64,000 bases of DNA from JANXMY01 sp965246745 (GTDB lineage: Bacteria > Armatimonadota > Armatimonadia > Armatimonadales > Capsulimonadaceae). Position 1 is the stretch's first letter. Each line of letters starts with the position of its first letter. A program made the translations under genes and the position numbers. Location: assembly GCA_965246745.1 (NCBI GenBank), contig OZ251980.1, positions 2,852,001 to 2,916,000 on the forward strand. Direction: 5' to 3'. Shown here piece after piece: positions 16,492-24,389 of the stretch. Under the pieces are notes generated by a model, which searched no databases, was not told where the DNA came from, and saw nothing but the letters and a program-made list of their open reading frames with translations.

Positions 16492-16809
16492 ATGGAACAG
16501 TTTACCCCGCCGCAGATGATTACCCTGTGCCTGGTCTTTGTCGGCTTTCACCTGCTGGCCTTGCCGCTCTTTATCTGGGCCATGCGCCGCCGGCAGTTCA
16601 GCGGACGCGAGCAGAAAGAGTGGAACCTCGACGACGCGCTGGCCCCCGACGCCCCGGTGGCCCCGCTGCCGCCCGCGCCGGTGACCCGGCAGGCACGGGT
16701 GATGCTCGGCATTCTCGGCGTTTTCGCCGCCGGCATGCTGGCCTCGATTGTTTTGATTTTGTATGTGGCGTTTCACGCGCACCCGGCGGCGGGTCAGAAC
16801 CCGTTTTAG
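16492..16809 (+). CDS. Small two-helix membrane protein, divergent from actA
   Basis: A 105-residue protein with an N-terminal helix (ITLCLVFVGFHLLALPLFIW), a cytoplasmic Pro/Ala-rich loop and a C-terminal helix (LGILGVFAAGMLASIVLILYVAF). No cofactor motif. It is the first of several small membrane protein genes transcribed away from the act operon, and the next gene resembles a terminal-oxidase accessory segment, so a role in the respiratory complex or its assembly is plausible. ATG at 16492 is chosen because it is directly behind a promoter; a longer in-frame start would lie upstream of it. Confidence 0.6.
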   Translation: MEQFTPPQMITLCLVFVGFHLLALPLFIWAMRRRQFSGREQKEWNLDDALAPDAPVAPLPPAPVTRQARVMLGILGVFAAGMLASIVLILYVAFHAHPAAGQNPF

Positions 16810-16827
16810 AGAAATTGAGAGTTTATT

Positions 16828-17103
16828 ATGGTTATCATGCAGGGAGCGGACACCTGGTTTTGGTTTTGGATGGCGATGCTGGTCATGGGCGCGGCGACCC
16901 TGGCGACCTGGTATTATGTGATCATCGGGCGTGACCGGCCCCTCCGCAAGCAGCGGCGCGGCGCGGAAACCGTGGAGCGCTACGGCACGATTGAAGAAGA
17001 CCGCTCGCCGACCCCCAAGTTTTTAACGTTGACTTATATCGGCGTCGCCGTCTGGGCCGTCGCCTATGTCATCTGGACCGGCCTCGGCGGCCTCGGGATA
17101 TGA
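16828..17103 (+). CDS. Small membrane protein with CcoP/FixP N-terminal-like helix
   Basis: A 91-residue protein with two helices (FWFWMAMLVMGAATLATWYYV and FLTLTYIGVAVWAVAYVIW). The stretch ETVERYGTIEEDRSPTPKF before the second helix resembles the 'DGIxEYDNPLPRW' segment that precedes the membrane helix of cbb3-oxidase CcoP, but there is no haem motif. It lies 18 bp after the previous gene and 7 bp before a SnoaL-like gene. Assignment to an oxidase-associated complex is inference from position and weak similarity. Confidence 0.5.
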   Translation: MVIMQGADTWFWFWMAMLVMGAATLATWYYVIIGRDRPLRKQRRGAETVERYGTIEEDRSPTPKFLTLTYIGVAVWAVAYVIWTGLGGLGI

Positions 17104-17110
17104 ACTGTCT

Positions 17111-17530
17111 ATGGACACCGAAGCGAACAAGCAGGTGATACGCCGGCTGGTTGAGACCGTCTGGCTGAGCCGTAATTTAGCTGCCCTGCCCGAGTTTTGG
17201 ACGGCGGGCTGCGTAAACCACGCGATGCCGCCGGGAACAGACAATCGCGGACTGGCAATGCTTCACGCTTACCACGAGCAGTTTTTCAGCGCGTTTGCGG
17301 CGTTTTCCGAGATTAAAATCGAGATCGTGCAGCAGGTCGCCGAGGCGGGCAAAGTGGTGACGCAGATGACGACCCGCGCGAGGCACACCGGGGCATTTAT
17401 GGGCATTTCGCCGACCGGCAAGGCCGTGACACTGGAAACTATTCGGATTGACCGGCTGGAAAACGGCAAAATCGCCGAGCATTGGTCGGTCGCGGACATG
17501 GCCGGGCTGATGCAGCAGCTTCATGGGTAA
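17111..17530 (+). CDS. SnoaL-like (NTF2 fold) ester-cyclase family protein
   Basis: A 139-residue protein with the SnoaL/ester cyclase pattern: RRLVETVWLSRNLAALPEFW, then NHAMPPGTDNRGLAMLHAYH, and the C-terminal IRIDRLENGKIAEHWSVAD typical of this fold. These small cytosolic NTF2-fold proteins act on diverse hydrophobic substrates, and no specific reaction can be given. ATG at 17111 follows the previous stop by 7 bp. Confidence 0.75.
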   Translation: MDTEANKQVIRRLVETVWLSRNLAALPEFWTAGCVNHAMPPGTDNRGLAMLHAYHEQFFSAFAAFSEIKIEIVQQVAEAGKVVTQMTTRARHTGAFMGISPTGKAVTLETIRIDRLENGKIAEHWSVADMAGLMQQLHG

Positions 17531-17581
17531 GCGTAAGATTCACAGGTAAGCGCAAAGCCGCCCGATTGGAAAGAACCGAGA

Positions 17582-18001
17582 ATGGCAAACGATTTGGTCC
17601 GCTGGGGCAGCCTCGATTCCGACGGCTACCGGGAGCGCAATGAAAGCGACACGCAGGACGACAACGAGCAGTGGGACACGCCGCCCGATCAGCCGCGTCC
17701 CCGCACCGACGGCTTTACGCCCATGCGCCGCCGCCGCGCGGGCTTTGCCGCCGACCATGCCGTGCAGGACGCCGCCGATGCCCGCCTGCGCGGGGACAAT
17801 GAGTTCGCGTTTACCCGCGAAGGCGACGCCGCCGACCACCGGCAAAGCGCCTGGGACTGGGGTGACCTGCGGACCTGGCTGATTATTGCCGGCATGTGCC
17901 TTGCCGTGTTTCTGTTTACGGCGTTTGTGTACTTCATGCCGGAGGGCCGCCACGCGCAAAGCGACGGCGCGGAGCCGGTGCCCCCCATCCGCGTTTACTG
18001 A
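17582..18001 (+). CDS. Single-pass membrane protein of unknown function
   Basis: A 139-residue protein with a long acidic and polar N-terminus (about 95 residues, including the tryptophan pair near SAWDWGDLRTW), one hydrophobic helix (LIIAGMCLAVFLFTAFVYF) and a short periplasmic tail. It is part of the plus-strand run after actA. Not recognised. Confidence 0.55.
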   Translation: MANDLVRWGSLDSDGYRERNESDTQDDNEQWDTPPDQPRPRTDGFTPMRRRRAGFAADHAVQDAADARLRGDNEFAFTREGDAADHRQSAWDWGDLRTWLIIAGMCLAVFLFTAFVYFMPEGRHAQSDGAEPVPPIRVY

Positions 18002-18029
18002 CACCTGCTGACTTTTAGAAAGCCCGCTT

Positions 18030-18632
18030 ATGGCCGCACTCGGCACCGTTCTTCATTCGCTTCAGCGCATCTTCGACCCGCCGGTTCAGCCGTCGCGCCT
18101 GATTGTCAAGCACCGGGTCCGTCTGGTCGCCGCCGCCGGGGCGGGCGCACTCAGCGCGGCCGTGTTTTTGGCGGGCTACTACCTGACCCTCGGCCTGCTG
18201 CCGCCGGCGTTTGCGTATCCGACCACCGAGTACCCCGTGTCGGCGTGGGCGCACCGGATGGATTTGGCGCAGTTTTTCGGCTCGCTGCTGTACCCGCCGC
18301 TGCCGTCGGCGCTGACTTGGTGGATCGGCTTTGCCGCCCTCGGCGGCTTTTTGACCTCGCTTGGGGTGGTGCATGCCATTGTGCTGGCGTGGGCCTTGCA
18401 GGACGACAGCCCGGCCAAAGGGGTCTTAAACGGCCTGATTTTGTTTGTCGGCCTCGGCGTCGCCCTGAGCCTCGCCAACGGCGTTCACCCCGCCGTCATG
18501 CGGAACACGTTTCCCGACACCGGCTTGTTTCTCATCGGGTGGTCGTCGTGGGCGACCCTCCAGCTTTTCGTGCTGTGCGTCGGCTACGGCACCCTGCTCA
18601 GCGTTCTTTACGGCCGCTTCACGGCGAAATAG
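18030..18632 (+). CDS. Polytopic membrane protein of unknown function
   Basis: A 200-residue protein with four to five hydrophobic helices (LVAAAGAGALSAAVFLAGYY, ALTWWIGFAALGGFLTSLGV, GLILFVGLGVALSLA, LQLFVLCVGYGTLLSVLY). Last gene of the divergent run opposite the act operon; a hairpin follows at 18651. No cofactor or transport signature found. A role with the respiratory genes is only positional. Confidence 0.55.
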   Translation: MAALGTVLHSLQRIFDPPVQPSRLIVKHRVRLVAAAGAGALSAAVFLAGYYLTLGLLPPAFAYPTTEYPVSAWAHRMDLAQFFGSLLYPPLPSALTWWIGFAALGGFLTSLGVVHAIVLAWALQDDSPAKGVLNGLILFVGLGVALSLANGVHPAVMRNTFPDTGLFLIGWSSWATLQLFVLCVGYGTLLSVLYGRFTAK

Positions 18633-18650
18633 CAGTGCCGAAAAACGCAA

Positions 18651-18688
18651 AAGCGCCGGGGCATTCCATTCGGAATGCTCCGGCGCTT
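18651..18688. terminator. Hairpin between convergent genes
   Basis: 17-bp stem AAGCGCCGGGGCATTCC / GGAATGCTCCGGCGCTT with one mismatch (18651-18667, 18672-18688). It lies between a plus-strand gene ending at 18632 and a minus-strand gene ending at 18733; A-rich on the left, so it may terminate in the minus direction best. Confidence 0.6.
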
Positions 18689-18732
18689 GAGTTATGATTG
18701 GTATCTTTCAGTAGCCAGTCCTCGGCGGCGGG

Positions 18733-19662
18733 TCATTGATAAGCAACTTTTCGCAATGCGTGGTAGAGGTCCACGGATGCTTCGATCTCCTCGCGCCGGA
18801 TGGAAACACTCTCGACATTGACTCCGAGAGGCACTTCACTTGTCCCGGCTGCTTCCAAAATTCGGGCCAGATTGAACGCGCAGGCTTTCAGCGACTCCGT
18901 CAGCGGCGTGCTTGACGATAAAATCGCCCGCTCCGTCTCTCCTGGGATCGAAATGCCCAGCCACTTCATAAAATCCAAAGTCGCTTCACTCCCGCAGGGG
19001 GTGAACGTCAAAATGATCCGCTGCGGTGCCGTGCCCCGTGCGCGGCAGAGTTCGGCATAATCGCGCAGGAGGCGAATGGCCGCATCCGGCGCGTAAACTG
19101 CTTGGGAAATGAAATACCGGCATCCGGCCTCTGTTTTTGCCAGAAGCCGCTCACTTTCGCTGCGACCCGGACGATGCCGCTCCGGGATGACCACGCCGCC
19201 CGGCGTGAAGCCGCAGGCATGTCTCGCTGCTTCATTGATCGCCGTCATCAGCGGGAGCGCGTTCGGCGGCGAGGCTGCCGCCCGCCCGACCAGCGACAAG
19301 CAGCGCAGGCTGCCCTCGGATTGACATGTCTTTGCCAGCCATACCCGCCACTCCGCTTCATTCATCGCGGCGATGCTTTTGTAGCAAATGACATCCCTGC
19401 CGGATTTCTGCTGAAGGAGGCTTGAGTAGGTGCGCGATTCCAGTGTCGGTAAAAAAGGAAAGGGACGCGGATGGGAGACGCGCTCGCGCTCGTCCTGAAC
19501 GTCGTAAACTACCAGCCCGTCGAGTTCCAGTCCCGCCGTTCGCGCCGTGAGGCGGGCGGCAGCTCGCGCGATGCGCTCAGGAGCGGCATCTGCACGGGGC
19601 GGCGTTGTGCCATACAAAAAGACAAGGCGGCGGGCGTCACACAAAACTTCCTGAAGACCCAT
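18733..19662 (-). CDS. Methylenetetrahydrofolate-reductase-like protein
   Basis: A 309-residue cytosolic TIM-barrel-like protein. The ending VPLGVNVESVSIRREEIEASVDL is a hallmark I associate with the mycobacterial FAD-independent methylenetetrahydrofolate reductase-like family (Rv2172c type), and the middle contains CRYFISQAVYAPDAAIRLLRDYA as in MTHFR barrels. The N-terminus (RLVFLYGTTPPR) corresponds to the first strand with the EFxPP position replaced by TTPP. If the assignment holds, it forms 5-methyl-THF for methionine synthesis. It is a lone gene with a hairpin on both sides. Confidence 0.6.
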   Translation of the reverse strand: MGLQEVLCDARRLVFLYGTTPPRADAAPERIARAAARLTARTAGLELDGLVVYDVQDERERVSHPRPFPFLPTLESRTYSSLLQQKSGRDVICYKSIAAMNEAEWRVWLAKTCQSEGSLRCLSLVGRAAASPPNALPLMTAINEAARHACGFTPGGVVIPERHRPGRSESERLLAKTEAGCRYFISQAVYAPDAAIRLLRDYAELCRARGTAPQRIILTFTPCGSEATLDFMKWLGISIPGETERAILSSSTPLTESLKACAFNLARILEAAGTSEVPLGVNVESVSIRREEIEASVDLYHALRKVAYQ

Positions 19663-19698
19663 CGCGAGAAATCTCTTTTCTTTCCGCCGGTAACGAGC

Positions 19699-19740
19699 AA
19701 AAGCCGGGGCATCTTGCTTGAGATGCCCCGGCTTTTCTCT
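19699..19740 (-). terminator. Terminator after the RRM gene
   Basis: 16-bp stem AAAAGCCGGGGCATCT / AGATGCCCCGGCTTTT (19699-19714, 19721-19736), with T tracts in both directions. It ends the RRM gene that stops at 19764. Confidence 0.85.
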
Positions 19741-19763
19741 GCGTAACCTAAAAGCGGTTTGAT

Positions 19764-20201
19764 TTAGTAGCGGTCGCTGCCGCCGCCATAGCCGCCCCGG
19801 TCGCCGCCGCGCCCGCCGCCGCCGCGTCCACCCCCGCCGCCGCCGTAGCCGCCGCCACCCCCGTAGGAGCCGCCGCCGCCACCGCCGCCGTAGGAGCCGC
19901 CGCCGCCGCCGCCGTAACCGCCGCCGCCGCCACGGCTGCCGCCGCCTCCGCCTTCACGCGGGCGGGATTCGTTGACGACCAGCGCCCGCCCGCCGACATT
20001 GCGGCCGTTGATGGCGGCAATCGCCTGCTGGGCTTCGTCTTCAGACGCCATTTCGACAAATCCGAAGCCGCGCGACTGGCTGGTGTAGCGGTCGGTCACC
20101 ACCTGGGCCGAAGACACGTTGCCGGCTTCGGAAAACAAGTCGTGGAGTTCCTGGTCGGTCATCTGGTAGCTCAGATTGCCGACATAAAGTTTGGTTGCCA
20201 T
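19764..20201 (-). CDS. Glycine-rich RRM RNA-binding protein
   Basis: A 145-residue protein with one RRM domain (residues 1-80): RNP2 is LYVGNL and RNP1 is RGFGFVEM. The C-terminal 60 residues are an RGG/YGG-type glycine-rich tail, as in cyanobacterial and other bacterial Rbp proteins that bind single-stranded RNA, often induced in the cold. The transcript appears to have a leader of about 280 nt (promoter at 20485-20513) that holds purine-rich repeats, which suggests leader-based regulation. AAAGGAG is 13 bp before the ATG. Confidence 0.93.
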   Translation of the reverse strand: MATKLYVGNLSYQMTDQELHDLFSEAGNVSSAQVVTDRYTSQSRGFGFVEMASEDEAQQAIAAINGRNVGGRALVVNESRPREGGGGGSRGGGGGYGGGGGGSYGGGGGGGSYGGGGGYGGGGGGRGGGGRGGDRGGYGGGSDRY

Positions 20202-20275
20202 TGGAAGGAATGGCTCCTTTCAGTGTGTGATGCTCCGGGGGCTTTACGGTCCCGGAACGCTGGGTCGAACGCGCC

Positions 20276-20317
20276 TTTTTCTCGTCTCTGTCTTTTCTCG
20301 TCTTGTCTTTTCTCGTC
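20276..20317 (-). repeat. Tandem purine-rich repeats in the RRM mRNA leader
   Basis: On the minus (mRNA) strand the motif GACGAGAAAAGACA occurs twice with a 15-nt period (20289-20302, 20304-20317) and a third time in shorter form GACGAGAAAAA (20276-20286). They lie 75-115 nt before the RRM start codon. Confidence 0.7.
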
Positions 20318-20484
20318 GTCGGACAGCCAACATTTCGGAGGTCTCAGGCACGTCGGCGGCACCGAAGGAAGCAGCACGAAGGGACCGGGCGACACGGAAG
20401 CGGGCAGCAAACCGGAATCGAACATGAATCGAACATGGAGCGCCGAAAAGAAAGGCCGTCGGGACTGTTCCCGACTTCGCTGAC

Positions 20485-20513
20485 ATTATACCACGGCTTT
20501 TTCCCCAGCGCAA
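20485..20513 (-). promoter_or_regulatory. Promoter of the RRM gene
   Basis: Minus-strand TTGCGC (20508-20513), 17-bp spacer, TATAAT (20485-20490). It predicts a 5' leader of about 280 nt. The stretch 20202-20561 is otherwise gene-free. Confidence 0.65.
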
Positions 20514-20561
20514 TCGGTACGGACGTGTTATTTTCAAGCCTATCTTGGGTAACACATTGTT

Positions 20562-20852
20562 ATGGAAACAGGAAGCTACCTGCTGATTGAGCGCGGCATG
20601 GCCGTGCGCGGCACCGACGGCGACCTGGGCACGGTGGCCGAAGTAGTCGCCGACCCCGGCGTGGACATATTTCGCGGCTTGGTGCTCGCACACGGCTTTC
20701 TAAGCACGAAACACGCGTTTGTCCCGGCGGACAATGTCGTGCGCGTGGAACAAAATCAGGTCTGGGTCAGTCTTTCCCAAAGTGAAGCCCGGCAGCTTCC
20801 GCCCCCGGCCTCCGGCGGGCAGGCATTTGAAGGAAGGAACGAGTTACTATGA
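20562..20852 (+). CDS. PRC-barrel/DUF2171-like small protein
   Basis: A 96-residue protein whose first 70 residues look like a PRC-barrel-type beta fold: GMAVRGTDGDLGTVAEVVADPGVD followed by a strand-rich stretch and AFVPADNVVRVEQNQVWVSLS. Such domains act as small binding modules, often in stress-related proteins. Its stop overlaps the ATG of the next gene by 4 bp, so the two are co-translated. Confidence 0.6.
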   Translation: METGSYLLIERGMAVRGTDGDLGTVAEVVADPGVDIFRGLVLAHGFLSTKHAFVPADNVVRVEQNQVWVSLSQSEARQLPPPASGGQAFEGRNELL

Positions 20853-21154
20853 AGACAGCAAGCACACTCACATATCTCGGCCTCGCGGCGACCATCGCGG
20901 CGGGCCTCTTCGCGCCGATGGCGGCGCAGGCCGACCAGAACTCCAAAAACCAGTGGCGCAATCTCGGCATCGGCGGCGCTGCGGTCGCCGGCTACGGCCT
21001 GCTCCACCACAACTCCACCGCCACCGTGCTCGGCGCGGCGGGCGCGGCGTATTCCGCCCATCGCTACGAGCAGGACCGCCATCACCAGTCGCAGCAGCAG
21101 GCCCGGCGGGACCGCCGCGCGTATTACCACCGCACCCATCGTCGCTACCGCTGA
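20849..21154 (+). CDS. Secreted small basic protein
   Basis: A 101-residue protein with a clear signal peptide (MKTASTLTYLGLAATIAAGL then FAPMAAQADQ, cleavage after AQA). The mature part has a Gly/Ala-rich helix (IGGAAVAGYGLLHHNSTATV) and a His/Arg/Gln-rich C-terminus that could bind metal or nucleic acid. Unknown function; 4-bp overlap with the PRC-barrel gene and a strong terminator at 21168. Confidence 0.6.
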   Translation: MKTASTLTYLGLAATIAAGLFAPMAAQADQNSKNQWRNLGIGGAAVAGYGLLHHNSTATVLGAAGAAYSAHRYEQDRHHQSQQQARRDRRAYYHRTHRRYR

Positions 21155-21167
21155 CGATTTCTAAAAA

Positions 21168-21197
21168 CGGGACTGCCGAGGGCAGTCCCGTTTTTTT
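21168..21197 (+). terminator. Rho-independent terminator
   Basis: 10-bp stem CGGGACTGCC / GGCAGTCCCG (21168-21177, 21181-21190) followed by seven T. Confidence 0.9.
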
Positions 21198-21272
21198 GCG
21201 TTTCGGGTATCATACACGCAGGCCCGCGAAACTCGGTTTTTCGGATTAGTTCTTTAGATCGGCAGGCATCCT

Positions 21273-21968
21273 ATGAACTCCACTCGCCGCGCATTCCCCC
21301 AGGCTTTTACGCTGATTGAGCTGCTTGTCGTTGTCGCCATTATCGCTTTGCTCACGGCGATTTTGCTGCCCGTCTTTTTTTCAGCACGCGGCAAAGCGCG
21401 GCAGACCGTCTGCGTTTCTAATCTCCGTCAGCTCGGGCTGGCAATCTCTTTATACGCGCAGGATGCCGACGATCTTTACCCCTACGGCAACGACCCCTCG
21501 GACACCGACACGCACCCGAATATCTGGGCCGCCGGCCCCTATGCCGCCGTTGCGCCGACTCTCGACCCGCTGCAAAAGATCATGAAGCCGTATGTCCAAA
21601 ATCCCGCGCTGTGGCGCTGCCCGTCGGACGGCGGCTACAAAGAGCTGGACATCAGCGCGGTCAACGGCCTCGGCATTCCGCTCGACGCCACGCCCACGGC
21701 ATTCGATAAGTTTCAGACCTCGTACCTGTACCGCACCGAGATTGCCCTGCTGCATACGCCTTACGGCGGGCTGACCGCCTCCGACAGCGCCGGCACGGTC
21801 CACGAAGGCGCGGAAGTCAATGTCCTGATGGACGGCAACGGCTCCTGGCACGGCGGCCTCTTGGTGAACCAAAAGCGCTATAATGAGCTGATGGGCGACG
21901 GCCATGTCGTCAACCAAAACATCAGCCAGTTCAACCAAACGTGGCTGCTGCATCTAAAACAGCCATGA
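21273..21968 (+). CDS. Prepilin-like secreted protein
   Basis: A 231-residue paralogue of the protein at 5334-6158. The N-terminus MNSTRRAFPQAFTLIELLVV has the pseudopilin helix but with Ala rather than Gly just before FTLIE, which is unusual for prepilin peptidase substrates. Then SNLRQLGLAISLYAQDADDLYP and a C-terminal HGGLLVNQKRYNELMGDGHV. The stop overlaps the ATG of the amidohydrolase gene (4 bp), an unexpected coupling of a surface protein to a cytosolic enzyme. Confidence 0.82.
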   Translation: MNSTRRAFPQAFTLIELLVVVAIIALLTAILLPVFFSARGKARQTVCVSNLRQLGLAISLYAQDADDLYPYGNDPSDTDTHPNIWAAGPYAAVAPTLDPLQKIMKPYVQNPALWRCPSDGGYKELDISAVNGLGIPLDATPTAFDKFQTSYLYRTEIALLHTPYGGLTASDSAGTVHEGAEVNVLMDGNGSWHGGLLVNQKRYNELMGDGHVVNQNISQFNQTWLLHLKQP

Positions 21969-23299
21969 CCGAAATCTATGCCGCCCGCTGGGTTCTGCCA
22001 ATAGACGGGCCGCCGCTAGACGACGGCGAGATTGTCCTTGAAAACGGCCTGATTTTGGAAGTCCGGCCCCGGCAGACGCCCGCCGCCGAGTGCCGGGACT
22101 TCGGCGACGCCGTGCTGCTGCCGGGGCTGGTCAATGCCCATTCGCACCTCGAATACACCGCCCTGCGCGGCTTTTTGGAAGACGTGCCGTTTTTCCCCTG
22201 GATTCGCGCCCTCACCGCCGCCAAAGCCCTGCTGTCCGCCGCCGACTGGCTGTGGTCCGCCCGCCTCGGCGCTCTGGAATGCGCGGCGTCAGGCATCACC
22301 ACCCTGGGCGACAACACCGATGCCGGCGCGACAATGCAAGTTTTGGCTGAGTCCGGCCTGCGCGGCCTTGTGTACCAAGAGCTGTTCGGGATTGACGACC
22401 GCGAACCCACGGAGCCGATCCTGGAGGCCCTTCGCGCCAAGATTGCCGCGCACCGGGCGTCTGCCTCGGCGCGGGTCGGGGTCGGCGTGTCCCCGCACGC
22501 GCTGTATACCGTTCGGCCCGCGCTGTATGCCGCCATCAATACTTATGTCGCTTCCGAGCGCCTGCCGACCTCGGTGCATCTCGCCGAGTCGCCCGCCGAA
22601 AGCGCGTTGATTGAGCGCGGCGAAGGTCCCTTCGCCGCGATGTTCGCCCGGCGCGGCATCACCTGGCCCGTTCCGCGCCAAACGCCGACCGCCTATGCCG
22701 CCGCGCTTGGGGCGCTCGGCCCAAGCACCCTGGCGATCCACTGCGTCCACCAAACCCCCGCCGATGTTGCGCTGCTGGCCGCCAAACACGCCGCCGTTAT
22801 CCACTGCCCGAAGTCCAATGCCAAGCTCGGCGCAGGCATCGCGCCGCTGGCCGCCTGGCTCCGCACCGACGGCCTGCGGGTCGGCCTCGGCACCGACAGC
22901 GCGGTCTCAAACAACGCGCACGACTTATGGGAAGAAATGCGCTTCGCCCTGCTGCTCCAAAGAGCGAATTTGGAGAACGCCGAAGCCGTCACCGCCCGCG
23001 ACGTTTTGCGCCTCGCGACCCTCGGCGGGGCCGAAGCGCTGGGCTTGGCCGCCCACACCGGCTCGCTGACTCCCGGCAAACGCGCCGATTTGGTCGCCGT
23101 GCGCTTGTCCCGCCCGCACACCGTCCCCGCCACCGACCCGTACTCCGCGCTCGTATATTCCGCCCGTGCCGACGACGTTGCCCTGACCGTCTGCGACGGC
23201 GAGACCGTCTACGACAGCGGCGTCTGGCCGACACTCGACCAAGCGGCGATTTACAAGAACGCACGGGCGGCGCGGGAAAAGCTCACGCCGACTTCATAA
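21965..23299 (+). CDS. Amidohydrolase-superfamily deaminase (TRZ/ATZ, MTA/SAH or aminofutalosine type)
   Basis: A 444-residue cytosolic metal-dependent deaminase. Motifs in order: the metal pair NAHSHLE (residues about 57-63), SPHALYTV, HLAESP, HCPKSNAKLGAG and the catalytic GTDSAVSNNAHDLWEE. This set belongs to the guanine/SAH/5'-methylthioadenosine deaminase branch; aminodeoxyfutalosine deaminase of the futalosine menaquinone pathway is an equally good candidate. Starts at ATG 21965, overlapping the previous stop. Full length with the C-terminal beta-sandwich strand. Confidence 0.82.
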   Translation: MTEIYAARWVLPIDGPPLDDGEIVLENGLILEVRPRQTPAAECRDFGDAVLLPGLVNAHSHLEYTALRGFLEDVPFFPWIRALTAAKALLSAADWLWSARLGALECAASGITTLGDNTDAGATMQVLAESGLRGLVYQELFGIDDREPTEPILEALRAKIAAHRASASARVGVGVSPHALYTVRPALYAAINTYVASERLPTSVHLAESPAESALIERGEGPFAAMFARRGITWPVPRQTPTAYAAALGALGPSTLAIHCVHQTPADVALLAAKHAAVIHCPKSNAKLGAGIAPLAAWLRTDGLRVGLGTDSAVSNNAHDLWEEMRFALLLQRANLENAEAVTARDVLRLATLGGAEALGLAAHTGSLTPGKRADLVAVRLSRPHTVPATDPYSALVYSARADDVALTVCDGETVYDSGVWPTLDQAAIYKNARAAREKLTPTS

Positions 23300-23310
23300 A
23301 GACAAAAGAG

Positions 23311-23487
23311 ATGCAAATGCCGACGACGCCAAAAAGGACACGCCGACAGCTTCGGTCGTCGGCCGAAGCCGACGAGGCTTCCGACCGATACGCCGTCATC
23401 CGGCATCGAACCATCACGTTTTCCAACGGGACTTTGATGCTTTTCTGGCAGCTATCCCCTCAGAAGATGCGCCGAGCGAGGCGCTGA
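23311..23487 (+). CDS. Possible small protein (58 aa)
   Basis: A short ORF beginning MQMPTTPKRTRRQLRSSAEA, preceded by AAAGAG, 11 bp after the deaminase stop. The middle (RYAVIRHRTITFSNGTLMLF) could be a small beta unit, and the following text before the terminator at 23542 has no other reading frame. The region also contains partial inverted repeats (GCTTCGGTCGTCGGCCGAAGC), so it may be a decayed element rather than a gene. Confidence 0.3.
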   Translation: MQMPTTPKRTRRQLRSSAEADEASDRYAVIRHRTITFSNGTLMLFWQLSPQKMRRARR

Positions 23488-23541
23488 AACACGCTGCCGA
23501 GCGTTACCAGGCGCGGCCTGGGCATACCCTTTGACCACAAA

Positions 23542-23576
23542 AACACCCCGGCGGCATCTGCCGCCGGGGTGTTTTC
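23542..23576. terminator. Bidirectional terminator
   Basis: 13-bp stem AACACCCCGGCGG / CCGCCGGGGTGTT (23542-23554, 23561-23573) with T-rich flanks on both strands; it separates the deaminase unit from the convergent PEP-CTERM gene. Confidence 0.85.
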
Positions 23577-23590
23577 TTGTGCAGGCGGCG

Positions 23591-24250
23591 CTAGGCGCGG
23601 ATTTTCCGCCGCTGCGACTGCCGAACGGCTCCGCTCAGCCCGAGCGCGAGCAGAAGACCGAGCGAGGCGGCGGCAGAGGCTTCCGGGACCGGGGACGCAT
23701 CCAGCGTGATCCCGGACAGCGTTTTCAGCGAGTTGCCGTTTTGATCGGTGAGCTGCAATTCCCACGGGCCGGGGGCATTGTGGTCGGCCACCAGCAGGCG
23801 CACCGGAACGCCGGCTTGCAGCAGCAGGTCAAACGCCACCGGCACGGCAAAGCCGCCGCCGGCGACAAATTGGTCGTCCACAAACACCGAATGCCCGTCG
23901 TCCCCGTTCAGCTTCAGCGACAGGGTTTGAGTCGCGGCTGAAACCAGCGTGGTGCTGAACACAAAGGTCGTGTCCACGCTTGAAACGCTGCTGTCGCTCC
24001 AGCGTCCATACTGCGGGGTGACGACATAGCCTTGAAACACGGACCGGCTCAGGTCGTCGGCGGTGGGATAATACGCGATGTCGCTGGGCAGTCCGACCGC
24101 CTCATGCTTGGAATAAGCCCAGGAGTCGACCGGCGTCCCGCTGCCGTAGGTTTGAACAATGTAGTCTTGAGCGCGGGCGGTGCCGCCGGCGGCAAGCAGT
24201 TCGATGGCAAGCAGTCCGATCATCAACGCGGCTCGGCTGAAATTCTTCAA
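23591..24250 (-). CDS. PEP-CTERM sorted exported protein
   Basis: A 219-residue exported protein: N-terminal signal peptide (cleavage after ARA), beta-rich body with NGDDGHSVFVDDQFVAGGG, reminiscent of PA14-like ligand domains, and a C-terminal PEP-CTERM tripartite anchor: VPEAS, a hydrophobic helix (LGLLLALGLSGAV) and an Arg/Lys-rich end. Exosortase would cleave and anchor it to the cell surface or exopolysaccharide. The start is TTG, preceded by GGAGAAC. No exosortase gene is in this window. Confidence 0.8.
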   Translation of the reverse strand: MKNFSRAALMIGLLAIELLAAGGTARAQDYIVQTYGSGTPVDSWAYSKHEAVGLPSDIAYYPTADDLSRSVFQGYVVTPQYGRWSDSSVSSVDTTFVFSTTLVSAATQTLSLKLNGDDGHSVFVDDQFVAGGGFAVPVAFDLLLQAGVPVRLLVADHNAPGPWELQLTDQNGNSLKTLSGITLDASPVPEASAAASLGLLLALGLSGAVRQSQRRKIRA

Positions 24251-24389
24251 GGGCGTGTTCTCCTATCGGTTCAAGTGTTGGAAATGGCGTCGCAGGGTTA
24301 TCTTGCCGTGTTTTTGCGTTTTTGTCAACTAGGGGTCGTCGCCGGCTCAGGCAGGGAAACGCGCGGCTGTTGTTGAACTCTACGGGCCT

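Noticed and set aside
20276..20317. Possible CRISPR-like repeats
   Set aside because: Only two to three copies of 14 bp with no spacers of uniform length; simple tandem repeats in a leader.
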